64,000 bases of DNA, taken from positions 8,680,001 to 8,744,000 of the forward strand of contig NZ_CP084058.1 in NCBI RefSeq assembly GCF_020215645.1. The letters run 5' to 3'. The notes under the pieces are model-generated. The model had not been told where the DNA came from, ran no database searches, and saw only the letters and a program-made list of their open reading frames with translations. Each line of letters starts with the position of its first letter. The first letter of the stretch is position 1. Both the position numbers and the translations under genes were made by a program. The DNA is from Nonomuraea gerenzanensis (GTDB lineage Bacteria; Actinomycetota; Actinomycetes; Streptosporangiales; Streptosporangiaceae). Of this stretch, positions 25,509-33,395 are shown piece after piece.

Positions 25509-26474
25509 CTACCCAAGGGCCGGGCTCTCTGCGGTCACCGCGCGCAGCCAATCGCACACGATCCGGTTGACCTCCTCGGGCCGCTCCTGCTGGACCCAGT
25601 GGCCGCAGCCCTCCAGCAGATGCACCCCGGCCATGCCCGGCACGGTCTGCGGGAACGCCTCGATGGCGCCGGCCATCCAGGTCGTGCTGGCGTCCAGCGC
25701 CCCGCCGACGAACAGCGCGGGCCGCCTGATCGGGGCGCCGTCCCAGGCCGCCAGGTCCTCCCAGTCCCGGTCCACGTTGCGGTAGCGGTTCAGCGCGCCG
25801 GTCAGGCCGGTCCGCTCGAACTCGCCCGCGTACACGTCGAGGTCGGCCTCCGTCAGCCAGGACGGCAGGGCCCCTCCGGGGAACCGGTCGCGCAGCCTTC
25901 CTCCCCTGGGCACGAAGTAGGCGCCCTGCCCCTCGCCTGACAGGGCGGTGTAGAAGCCGGCCAGCCAGCCGCGCACGTCCGGCTCGATCTCGGCCTCGGC
26001 GCGGCCCCGCGCCTGGAAGTAGCCGACGTAGAACTCCTCGTCCCCGCCCATCGCGGCGAACCCGTCGGTGGGGCGGTGCGGGCCGCGCGGCGCGTACGGG
26101 ACGCTCAGCATGCCCACGGCACTGAACAGGTCCGGCCTGAGCAGGGCGCTGTTCGCGGCGATCGACGACCCCCAGTCGTGCCCGACGATCACGGCCGAGT
26201 CCGCGCCGAGCGCGCGCACCACGGCGGCGTTGTCGGCGACGTGGGCCAGCATCCGGTAGTCCGCGACGCGGGCGGGCGCCGAGGAGCGGCCGTAGCCGCG
26301 CACGTCGATCGCCGCCGCGCGGAACCCGGCCGCGGCGATGGCGGGGAGCTGGTGGCGCCAGGAGTACCACGACTCGGGGAAGCCGTGGACGAGCAGGACC
26401 AGCGGCCCGCTGCCCTGCTCGACCACGTGGATCCGGCCGCCCGGCACCTCGACCAGGCGATGGGTCTGCGACAT
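25509..26474 (-). CDS. Alpha/beta hydrolase, epoxide hydrolase type
   Basis: A 321-residue epoxide-hydrolase-like enzyme. HGFPESW (30-36) supplies the oxyanion hole, Asp100 in VGHDWGSS is the nucleophile (an aspartate as in epoxide hydrolases and haloalkane dehalogenases), and GCGHWVQQERP near the C-terminus carries the catalytic histidine. The cap region has tyrosines suited to epoxide opening. ATG 26474 with GGAGG six bases upstream is the start; the frame open to 26600 is not coding. A dyad TTGCCG-TTC-CGGCAA (26537-26551) lies upstream. Substrate unknown. Confidence 0.87.
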   Translation of the reverse strand: MSQTHRLVEVPGGRIHVVEQGSGPLVLLVHGFPESWYSWRHQLPAIAAAGFRAAAIDVRGYGRSSAPARVADYRMLAHVADNAAVVRALGADSAVIVGHDWGSSIAANSALLRPDLFSAVGMLSVPYAPRGPHRPTDGFAAMGGDEEFYVGYFQARGRAEAEIEPDVRGWLAGFYTALSGEGQGAYFVPRGGRLRDRFPGGALPSWLTEADLDVYAGEFERTGLTGALNRYRNVDRDWEDLAAWDGAPIRRPALFVGGALDASTTWMAGAIEAFPQTVPGMAGVHLLEGCGHWVQQERPEEVNRIVCDWLRAVTAESPALG

Positions 26475-26536
26475 GTACGTCCTCCGTCTCGTTCTCCCCG
26501 CACTCTCGGGCGTGGCGGGGGAACGGGCGAATCCTG

Positions 26537-26551
26537 TTGCCGTTCCGGCAA
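26537..26551. promoter_or_regulatory. Dyad TTGCCG-TTC-CGGCAA
   Basis: A perfect six-base inverted repeat with a three-base spacer, 63 bases upstream of the epoxide hydrolase start. Possible operator. Confidence 0.35.
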
Positions 26552-26609
26552 ACGCGCGGCGGCGCCATTCGCTTACCTTATGGCGCTGACCTGCATTCAT
26601 ACGTCAACA

Positions 26610-26632
26610 GATATCGCTCGTTTCGCGATATC
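26610..26632. promoter_or_regulatory. Operator-like dyad at the beta-lactamase promoter
   Basis: GATATCGC and GCGATATC form a perfect eight-base inverted repeat with a seven-base spacer. It ends two bases before TATTAG (26635-26640), a good -10 box for the beta-lactamase gene, so a bound protein would block the promoter. A second palindrome, ATCACGTGAT, is at 26643-26652. Confidence 0.6.
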
Positions 26633-26710
26633 GCTATTAGACATCACGTGATCGCATCTGCTTTGCTCCTCACCTCCAGACCGATCCCATGACAGCGAGG
26701 ACACACACGC

Positions 26711-27655
26711 ATGCGACACCTCCGCACCCGGGCCGCGCTCCAGGCGGCCGCCGCCCTGACCGTCTCCCTCGTGGCGGGCGGCGCGCTCACCCCGGGCACG
26801 GCCTCGGCCTCCGCCGGCGTCAGCGTCACCGCCGCGCGGCACGACACGGCGCAGGCACAGGTCAAGAAGGAGCTGCGGGCGCTGGAGGCGTCCTTCAAGG
26901 GCCGCATCGGCGCCTACGCCATCGACACCGCGACGGGCAGGACCGTCGGATACCGCTCGGGTGAGCGGTTCCCGCTGCTGTCCACGTTCAAGGCGCCGCT
27001 CTGCGCCGCCGCCCTGCACAGGGCCCGCACCACCGAGCCCGGCCTGATGGAGAAGGTCGTCAAGTGGACGGCCGCCGACCTCAAGCCCAACTCGCCCACC
27101 ACCGAGAAGCACGTCGAGGACGGCCTGAGCGTCGCCAAGCTGTGCGAGGCGACCATCACCGAGAGCGACAACACCGCCGCCAACATGATCCTCAAGCAGA
27201 TCGGCGGGCCGGCGGGGCTGACGAAGTACTTCCGCTCGCTCAAGGACCCGATCTCCCGGCTCGACCGCTACGAGACCGAGCTGAACGACTGGACCGCCAA
27301 GGAGAAGCGCGACACCACCACGCCCGCGGCCATCGCCCGCGACCTGCGCCTGCTCACCGCGGGCAACGCGCTGCAGGCCAAGGACCGCGAGCAGCTCAAC
27401 GCCTGGCTGATCGCGAACAAGACGGGCGACGCCCGCATCCGCGCCGGCCTGCCCAAGACGTGGAAGATCGGCGACAAGACGGGCACGAACGGCGAGATCG
27501 GCGGCGCCAACGACATCGCCGTCGTCTGGCCGTCCGGCGCGTCGAGCGCCCCGATCATCCTGGCCGTCTACACCCACCGCACGGTCGCCGCCGCCGACGA
27601 CGCCGTCGTCGCCAAGACCGCCACGATCCTGGCCCGCGGGCTCGGCAGGCTCTGA
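26711..27655 (+). CDS. Class A beta-lactamase
   Basis: A 314-residue exported serine beta-lactamase. All class A elements are present: STFK with nucleophile Ser91 (Ambler Ser70), SDN at 152-154, the omega-loop ETELN with Glu188 (Ambler Glu166), and KTG at 256-258. A twin-arginine-free signal peptide ends near ASASA. It hydrolyses beta-lactams or at least binds them. GAGGA lies nine bases before ATG 26711. The stop overlaps the start of the downstream penicillin-binding protein (TGATG), so both are cotranscribed. No blaR or blaI type regulator is linked. Confidence 0.93.
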   Translation: MRHLRTRAALQAAAALTVSLVAGGALTPGTASASAGVSVTAARHDTAQAQVKKELRALEASFKGRIGAYAIDTATGRTVGYRSGERFPLLSTFKAPLCAAALHRARTTEPGLMEKVVKWTAADLKPNSPTTEKHVEDGLSVAKLCEATITESDNTAANMILKQIGGPAGLTKYFRSLKDPISRLDRYETELNDWTAKEKRDTTTPAAIARDLRLLTAGNALQAKDREQLNAWLIANKTGDARIRAGLPKTWKIGDKTGTNGEIGGANDIAVVWPSGASSAPIILAVYTHRTVAAADDAVVAKTATILARGLGRL

Positions 27656-29841
27656 TGTCGCGTCGGGGGACGAACATCATGCGCCTGGCCGCCGCGGGCG
27701 CGGCGGCGGGGCTGGTGGTGGCCGCGATCGCGGTCCCGGCGGTGGGGGGCGCCGGGCTCGGCTTCGTGACGGCGGCGGGTGAGGTGAACCTCAAGCCGCT
27801 CGACCTGGCCGAGCCGCCACCGGCGGAGGTCACGATCGTGCGCGACGCCAAGGGCGGCGAGCTGGCCCGCTTCTACGAGGAGTACCGCGAGGTCGTCGGC
27901 TTCGACGAGATCTCCGAGACGATGAAGACGGCGATCGTGGCGATCGAGGACTTCCGCTTCTACGAGCACGGGGCGATCGACATCGAGGGCACGCTGCGCG
28001 CGCTGGCCACGAACCTGCAGTCGGGCCGGGTCAGCCAGGGCGGGTCCAGCATCACCCAGCAGTACGTCAAGCAGGTGCTGCTCAACTCGGCCGACACGCA
28101 GGCGGAGCGGAACGCGGCCGTGGAGGCGAGCTACGCGCGCAAGCTCAACGAGCTGCGGTACGCGATGGGCATCGAGGAGAAGTACACCAAGGACGAGATT
28201 CTCGCCAAATATCTGAACATCGCGTACTTCGGCGCCAGCGCTTACGGCGTGGAGGCGGCGGCCAGGCGCTTCTTCGGCGTCTCCGCGGCCGACCTGACGC
28301 TCCCCCAGGCCGCCACGCTGGCCGGCGCCGTCCAGGACCCGAACGCCACGGACCCGAACCTGGGCAAGCAGCAGCGCCGGCGCCTGCTCGACCGCCGCGA
28401 CGTCGTCCTGGACCGGATGGCCGAGCTGGGCAAGATCACCGCCGCCGAGGCGGCCGAGGCCAAGGCCACCAAGCTCGGCTACAAGGGCACCCGCATCCCG
28501 GGCGGCTGCGAGAGCAGCAAGCACCCGTACTTCTGCCTCTACGTGCGCCACGAGATCCTCGGCAACCCGGACTTCGGCCGCACCGCCGAGGCCAGGCTCG
28601 CGATGCTCAACCGCGGCGGCCTGACCATCACCACCTCCCTCGACCCGGCCATGCAGGCCGCGGCCGACCGGGCGATCAAGCGGTACGTGCACCCCTCGGA
28701 CGCCCCGGTCGCCGCCCAGGCCCTGGTCGAGCCGGGCACCGGCGAGATCAAGGCGATGGCGGCCAGCCGCCGTTACGGCACGAACGCCGCCAGGAACGAG
28801 ATCTCCTACAACGTCGTGGCCAACACCGAGCACGGCGGCGGCATCGGCTTCCAGCCCGGCTCCACGTTCAAGACGTTCACCCTGATCACCGCCCTGCGGC
28901 AGGGCATGAAGCTGGGCGACGGCATCGCGGCGGGCGCGGGTTACCGGGCGCCCGCGTACTCCACGTTCAAGACCTGCAAGGGCCAGAACGTCGGCGACCC
29001 CACCCACACCGTCACCAACGACGAGGGCTCGCCCGGCTGGAAGACGCTCAGAACCGGCACGTGGGACTCGGTGAACACGTTCTTCATGGAGCTGGAGGAA
29101 CGGGTCGGCCTGTGCGAGACCGTCCAGACGGCCAAGTCCCTCGGGATCCGGCGCGCGGACGGCAAGAAGCTGCAGGAGTACGAGACGTTCACGCTCGGCA
29201 TCAACGAGTCCGACCCGGTGACGGTCGCCACCGCGTACGCGGCGATCGCCGCCCGCGGCCGGTACTGCGCCCCGCTGGCCATCACCCGCATCACCGACCG
29301 CGACGGCCGGACCACCCGCTACCGCCAGAAGTGCCACCAGTCCCTCGACCCGGCCATCGCCGACGCCACGGCCGAGGTCCTGTCGGGCGTCTTCACCGAG
29401 GGCACGATGAGCGGCGTCGGCGGCCTCGACCGCGACGCCGCCGGCAAGACGGGCACCACGGACGACTACGCCTCGGCCTGGTTCGCCGGCTTCACCCCCG
29501 ACCTGGCGTCCGCCGTCAGCCTCGGCGACCCGCGCGGCTCCCAGCAGCACAAGCTGACGGGGGTCACCATCGGCGGGCGGTACTACGGGGCGGTCCAGGG
29601 GGCCAGCATCCCCGGGCCCATCTGGCGCGACACCATGGCGTCGGCGCTGCGCGGGGTGCCGGCCACGCCGTTCACGGCCATCGACGAGGGCCGGTTCGAG
29701 GGGTGCTCGGTCAGCTGCCGCCCGGCCGAGGGTCCACCGAAGGAGGACGAGGCGACTCCCGAGGTGACCCTGTCCCCCGAGTCCCCCGAGTCCCCGGATT
29801 ACCCGGAGTCCCCGCAGTTCCCGGAGGACATCCTGGAGTAG
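27655..29841 (+). CDS. Class A penicillin-binding protein (transglycosylase/transpeptidase)
   Basis: A 728-residue bifunctional cell-wall synthase. After an N-terminal membrane helix comes the GT51 domain (catalytic Glu98 in IEDFRFYEHG, then GGSSITQQYVKQ and EILAKYLNIAYFG), then the transpeptidase domain with STFK (Ser403), SVN (Ser472) and KTGTT (Lys598). The C-terminal tail is Pro/Glu/Ser-rich with repeated SPESP-type units. ATG 27655 overlaps the beta-lactamase stop by one base, so translation is coupled. An extra class A PBP made with a beta-lactamase suggests a role in antibiotic tolerance or in regulated wall synthesis. Confidence 0.92.
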   Translation: MSRRGTNIMRLAAAGAAAGLVVAAIAVPAVGGAGLGFVTAAGEVNLKPLDLAEPPPAEVTIVRDAKGGELARFYEEYREVVGFDEISETMKTAIVAIEDFRFYEHGAIDIEGTLRALATNLQSGRVSQGGSSITQQYVKQVLLNSADTQAERNAAVEASYARKLNELRYAMGIEEKYTKDEILAKYLNIAYFGASAYGVEAAARRFFGVSAADLTLPQAATLAGAVQDPNATDPNLGKQQRRRLLDRRDVVLDRMAELGKITAAEAAEAKATKLGYKGTRIPGGCESSKHPYFCLYVRHEILGNPDFGRTAEARLAMLNRGGLTITTSLDPAMQAAADRAIKRYVHPSDAPVAAQALVEPGTGEIKAMAASRRYGTNAARNEISYNVVANTEHGGGIGFQPGSTFKTFTLITALRQGMKLGDGIAAGAGYRAPAYSTFKTCKGQNVGDPTHTVTNDEGSPGWKTLRTGTWDSVNTFFMELEERVGLCETVQTAKSLGIRRADGKKLQEYETFTLGINESDPVTVATAYAAIAARGRYCAPLAITRITDRDGRTTRYRQKCHQSLDPAIADATAEVLSGVFTEGTMSGVGGLDRDAAGKTGTTDDYASAWFAGFTPDLASAVSLGDPRGSQQHKLTGVTIGGRYYGAVQGASIPGPIWRDTMASALRGVPATPFTAIDEGRFEGCSVSCRPAEGPPKEDEATPEVTLSPESPESPDYPESPQFPEDILE

Positions 29842-30179
29842 CCGGATCGTGGACGGCCCGCGGTGGGCCGTCCACGGCCGCCGGCGCGTAGATGTAGCGA
29901 TGTGCGTGCAGCAGGCTCCCGTCCGCCTGCGCGGCCACCCCGAACGGGTCCGCCGGGTGCTCGCCCAGCTCGACGGGCATCGCCTCGCGCACCCTGAGGA
30001 ACCAGGTCATCCCGGCGATCGGCCTGGAACGCGGCTCGTCCCGCCTCGATGAGCTGGCCGAAGTCGTCGACGTGGTGGTCGGTGCGGGTGAGGATGGTGA
30101 TCACGTCTCCAGATCCGGGGAAGGCTTCTTCGGGCGTCGCGACGCCGCTCTCGCCCGATCGTGCTGTGTCATCCACCAC
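29842..30179 (-). pseudogene. Frameshifted open reading frame of unknown family
   Basis: Codon use points to coding in two different minus-strand frames. From GTG 30104 the frame reads ITILTRTDHHVDDFGQLIEA and continues to about 30020. A different frame then takes over with MTWFLRVREAMPVELGEH and RYIYAPAAVDG down to about 29842. Both parts have almost only G or C at third positions. A single-base insertion or a two-base deletion near 30015-30025 would restore one protein of about 90 residues. Family not recognised. A sequencing error is the other explanation. Confidence 0.35.
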
Positions 30180-30256
30180 GTGGTCGTCCCTCCGTCTCCC
30201 ATCCGGCGCAGGTGCTCCGGTTCGTCTCTCGCCGGCCGATGTACAAGAATGATCGG

Positions 30257-30650
30257 GTGACAGCCCAGGACGCCCAGGTCCACCACATGCCGGTCACCGC
30301 GTACCTCGCCAGATTCATCATGACCCTCCAGCTCGCATGGGCTTCGCGGGGATCGCCATCATGATCTACGTCTCCATCGGATCCGGCTCAGCCGCCCACC
30401 TGCTGCTCCCGCTCGCCGCCGCAGCCGTCACGGCGCTCCTGTGGCTCCTGGTCGCCCGCTGGCCGTCACGCCGCAGGCCGGTGCGCTGGGGAGCCATCGC
30501 CCTCCAGGCGGTCATCTGCGTCGGGGCCTCGCCGGGCCCCTGCTCGAAGGCGACACCGGCCCGACCGGCAGGCTCATCGCCGCCCTCGTCCCCCTGGCCA
30601 CCATCCTCCTGCTCGCCACCCCGTCCGCGGGCCGCTGGTTCGACCGCTGA
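30257..30650 (+). pseudogene. Membrane protein gene broken by two frameshifts
   Basis: Three consecutive frames carry one plausible membrane protein. The frame from GTG 30257 encodes PVTAYLARFIMTLQLA; from about 30337 a second frame encodes GFAGIAIMIYVS, two hydrophobic helices and ALQAVICVG; from about 30530 a third frame encodes GRLIAALVPLATILLLA and ends in RWFDR at 30650. Each change is a minus-one shift, as single-base deletions would cause. Joined, it would have about 130 residues and three membrane helices. Family unknown. Confidence 0.45.
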
Positions 30651-30689
30651 CCGCCGTTCCCGCGCCCGCCGTGCGGGTAGCGCTCGCCC

Positions 30690-31502
30690 ATGCGCGTCGT
30701 CACCCTCAACCTCTGGGCCCGCCACGGCTCCTACCCCAGGCGCAGGCAACTCCTGATCGACGGGTTGCGCGACCTGGACCCCGACCTCGTCGCCTTCCAG
30801 GAGTCCGTCGTGACGGACGACCACGATCAGGTCGTCGATCTCCTGGGCCCCGCCTACCACGTCGTCCACCAGGAACGCGGCGAAGCCGACGGCACCCGGG
30901 CCTCGATCGCCAGCCGCTGGCCCCCGCACGACGTCCGGCAGGCCAGGCTGGACGTCACCGCCCGGGTGGATCCGTCGGAGTTCGCCGGGTGGGTCGGGCT
31001 CACGGAGGTGCACGTCCCCGAGCTGCGGCCGGCGCCCCTGCTGTTCGTCAACCACAAGCCCTCCTTCCGTCTCGGCCACGAGTACGAGCGCGAGCTGCAG
31101 GCCGTACGGGCGGCCAGGCTGATCGAGGAGGCCGTCGGGGGCCGGGACGACGTGCACGTGGTGGTGGCCGGGGACTTCGACGCGCCGCCCGAGTCCGCCG
31201 GCGTCCGGTTCTGGAGCGGGCTGCAGTCCCTGGAGGGGATGAGCGTGGCCTATCGCGACGTGTGGCGGTGGGCGCACCCGAACGCGCCCGGGCACACGTT
31301 CACGCCGGTCAATCCACTGGTGACGAGCGGGAACTGGCCGCTGGAGACGGGCCGGCGCATCGACTACCTGTTTGTACGGTGCCACGGCAACGGGCCGACG
31401 CTGCGGCTGGTGGACTGCCGGCAGATCTTCGACCGGCCGGTGGACGGCGTCTGGGCCGGCGACCACTTCGGCCTCGTCGCGGACTTCGCGGCGCTGCCGT
31501 AG
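30690..31502 (+). CDS. Endonuclease/exonuclease/phosphatase family protein
   Basis: A 270-residue metal-dependent phosphoesterase of the EEP fold (DNase I, sphingomyelinase, inositol phosphatase). The pattern is complete: TLNLWA at the N-terminus, LVAFQES with the metal glutamate, LLFVNHKPSF, VVAGDFDAPPES, RRIDYLFV and the C-terminal GDHFGLVADF with the Asp-His pair. There is no signal peptide, so it is probably cytosolic. The last 58 bases of the gene are repeated twice more downstream. Substrate unknown. Confidence 0.88.
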   Translation: MRVVTLNLWARHGSYPRRRQLLIDGLRDLDPDLVAFQESVVTDDHDQVVDLLGPAYHVVHQERGEADGTRASIASRWPPHDVRQARLDVTARVDPSEFAGWVGLTEVHVPELRPAPLLFVNHKPSFRLGHEYERELQAVRAARLIEEAVGGRDDVHVVVAGDFDAPPESAGVRFWSGLQSLEGMSVAYRDVWRWAHPNAPGHTFTPVNPLVTSGNWPLETGRRIDYLFVRCHGNGPTLRLVDCRQIFDRPVDGVWAGDHFGLVADFAALP

Positions 31503-31618
31503 CGGCGTCCGGGCCGGCGATCACCTCGGCCTCGTCGCGGACTTCGCGGCGCTGCCGTAGCGGCGTCCGGGCCGGCGATCACCTCGGCCCCGTCGCGGAC
31601 CTCGCGGCGCTGCCGTGG
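31445..31618 (+). repeat. Three tandem 58-bp repeats at the 3' end of the EEP gene
   Basis: Copy one (31445-31502) is the end of the EEP gene including its TAG. Copy two (31503-31560) and copy three (31561-31618) follow without a gap and differ at only a few positions. Copy three ends exactly before the stop codon of the convergent DinB-family gene at 31619. The array looks like repeated duplication of a gene end. Confidence 0.9.
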
Positions 31619-32146
31619 TCAGCCCAGGCCGGCGGCGCGCAGCAACCGCAGCTGCCCGATCTCGGTGACGTTCTTCATCAGCTCGGCGTTCACCCAGGCG
31701 AGCATGTGCGCGACGGTCTGCCCGGACTCCTCCGGCCACGGGAACGACGCCACGGCCTCCAGGTCGGCATCGGTCAGCCGCCCCAGCAGCCCCAGCCACT
31801 CCTCCCGCAGCCCTCGCAACCACGCCACGGCGCTCTCCCCGTCACCCGGCCACCTCACCTCGGCCCTCTCACGCGGCACCCGCCCCTGGACGTGATCGAT
31901 GCTCACGCTCCACCACCAGCCGATGTGCCAGCTCACCCAGGCGATCGTGGGCACGGGCACGGGATCGGGCTCGCTCTCCGCCCAGTCCGGCTCCCACCTG
32001 CCCTCGGCGTCACGGCGCACGGTCCAGCAGTGCGGCGCGGGCTCCCACAGGAAGTCGCCGGGCTCCAGCCGCTCCAGGTGATACTCGAACAACGACCAGG
32101 TGAACTCGAACTGCCACCGCAGCAGCTCACTTCGCGATCCAGACAT
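31619..32146 (-). CDS. DinB family protein
   Basis: A 175-residue four-helix-bundle protein of the DinB/YfiT superfamily. The pattern LLRWQFEFTWSLFEYHLERL, SWHIGWWWSVSIDHV and TVAHMLAWVNAELMKNVTEI places possible metal-binding histidines as expected. Relatives are thiol transferases that use mycothiol or bacillithiol, or proteins of unknown role. ATG 32146 is preceded by no strong ribosome site. Its stop codon abuts the third 58-bp repeat. Confidence 0.83.
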   Translation of the reverse strand: MSGSRSELLRWQFEFTWSLFEYHLERLEPGDFLWEPAPHCWTVRRDAEGRWEPDWAESEPDPVPVPTIAWVSWHIGWWWSVSIDHVQGRVPRERAEVRWPGDGESAVAWLRGLREEWLGLLGRLTDADLEAVASFPWPEESGQTVAHMLAWVNAELMKNVTEIGQLRLLRAAGLG

Positions 32147-32200
32147 CGGCCGATGCTCGCACGCCCGGCCCCCGTCCGTAAAACGGTTTAGGGGCGTACC

Positions 32201-32830
32201 TCAGAACTCGTCGTGACCCGCGACCTGAGCGATGGAGAAGACGTGCCGGCTCGCGGCGCAGATCGTCTCCAGCACGTGCACGGGCACGTCCTCGGTGGAG
32301 TAGCTCGCCCGCAGCACCTGCACGACCCACTCCCCCGGATCCAGCTCCAGCGTCTCCCGCTCGAACCCCGTCGGTGGCCGCGCCGTCAGCGTCTCCTCCG
32401 CCCGGCCGAACGCGTGGCCGAGGGCGACGAGCGCGGACTGGAGCGACGGCCGCACGAACTCCGGCTCGGCGAGCCTGGTGCCGCCGAAGAGGTCGGCCCG
32501 GAAGTAGCTGGTGGCGACGCGCACGGGGACGTCGTTCGCGGTCATCATCTTGCGCCGCGCCACGACGTCCGTGCCCGGCTCGACCCGCAGGCAGGCCGCC
32601 ACCTGGTCACCGGCCGGTTCCAGCCCGACGTACAACATCCGGCGGCCCGCCTTCAGCCCCTGGCGCTGCGCCTCCGACAGGAACAGCGACGCCGAGCCCC
32701 GCACGGCGGGCTCCGTCGGCAACGCCCGCCGCACCAGGACACGCGGCACGCCGCCGGCCCGCTCCCCGGACGCTCGTCCTGCGGGGTCGCCGCCCTGGAC
32801 GTCTTCCCTGCTCGGCGCCTCGTCGCCCAT
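32201..32830 (-). CDS. UTRA domain protein lacking the GntR DNA-binding domain
   Basis: A 209-residue protein whose bulk is a UTRA ligand-binding domain (SASLFLSEAQRQGLKAGR, EPGTDVVARRKMMTANDVPV, SYFRAD, PTGFERETLELDPGEWVVQV). UTRA normally follows a winged-helix in GntR/HutC regulators. Here the first about 50 residues are Gly/Arg/Pro-rich with no winged helix. ATG 32830 with AGGAGG upstream is preferred to 32893. A perfect palindrome covers the likely -10 box. It may be a truncated regulator or a ligand-sensing partner of another protein. Confidence 0.75.
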   Translation of the reverse strand: MGDEAPSREDVQGGDPAGRASGERAGGVPRVLVRRALPTEPAVRGSASLFLSEAQRQGLKAGRRMLYVGLEPAGDQVAACLRVEPGTDVVARRKMMTANDVPVRVATSYFRADLFGGTRLAEPEFVRPSLQSALVALGHAFGRAEETLTARPPTGFERETLELDPGEWVVQVLRASYSTEDVPVHVLETICAASRHVFSIAQVAGHDEF

Positions 32831-32865
32831 GCGGATGTCGCCTCCTGTCGGATCCGGCACGATGA

Positions 32866-32879
32866 GGCACTCTAGTGCC
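32866..32879. promoter_or_regulatory. Palindrome at the UTRA gene promoter
   Basis: GGCACT-CT-AGTGCC is a perfect six-base inverted repeat with a two-base spacer. On the minus strand it contains TAGAGT (32874-32869), a plausible -10 box for the UTRA gene. GntR-family proteins bind short dyads of this size, so a related regulator may bind here. Confidence 0.45.
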
Positions 32880-32923
32880 CTGTCATGACGCACCTGTGCG
32901 TACCCTCGGGCATTCGGGGCGTG

Positions 32924-33235
32924 TCAGCCCGTACGTCGCGCGACGGTGAGCACCGCCGACCAGTGGCGGGTGAGCCGGCCGTCCGGGCGTTCGGCGAGGA
33001 GGCGGCGGATCTCGCGGTAGAGGCGCGCGTTCCTGGCCCGATCCATGGCGATATGGCCGGAGAACGTGTCCAGCAGCGCGATGTACTCGTCGGCCGTGTA
33101 ACGCAGCGCCCACACGTACAGCTTCGTCCCGATCACCGTGAAGTGCCCGGAGTCCTCGATCTCGGCGGCGTCGTAGGACGGCCTCGCAATCGGCGTGGCG
33201 TTCCAGCGCCGCCTGGGCGAGCCGGCCGCGCCTCA
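32924..33235 (-). pseudogene. C-terminal remnant of a SAM-dependent methyltransferase
   Basis: The open frame encodes about 100 residues matching the end of class I methyltransferases: IEDSGHFTVIGTKLYVWALR, ADEYIALLDTFSGHIAMD and RPDGRLTRHWSAVLTVARR. The N-terminal two-thirds, including the glycine-rich SAM-binding motif, is missing, and an in-frame stop lies just upstream at about 33238. There is no good start codon. This is a truncated gene. Immediately upstream a short stretch reads SREIARVLGRPISDLL in another frame, from an unidentified source. Confidence 0.7.
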
Positions 33236-33395
33236 CACAGCAGATCGCTGATCGGCCGGCCGAGCACCCGCGCGATTTCGCGGGACAGGCGTCACCGTTT
33301 CACCTCGATGAGGGTTGGGGACAGGCCCAGCATGGCCTCTGACCTGGGGCCGAACTGTGCGCGCGATGATCCATGGTGGGCGAGGGGGCGACGTC

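Noticed and set aside
26475..26600. Longer start for the epoxide hydrolase at 26600
   Set aside because: The extra 42 residues are Arg/Thr-rich and overlap the regulatory dyads. GGAGG before ATG 26474 is decisive.
27568..29550. 660-codon open frame antisense to the penicillin-binding protein
   Set aside because: Shadow of a GC-rich gene; the plus strand has all GT51 and transpeptidase motifs.
31309..31582. Short minus-strand frames across the 58-bp repeats
   Set aside because: They exist only because the repeat unit is open in that frame. They have no start signals and no family similarity.
31445..31618. CRISPR-like array
   Set aside because: The copies abut with no spacers, and the unit is a duplicated gene end. 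No cas genes are present.
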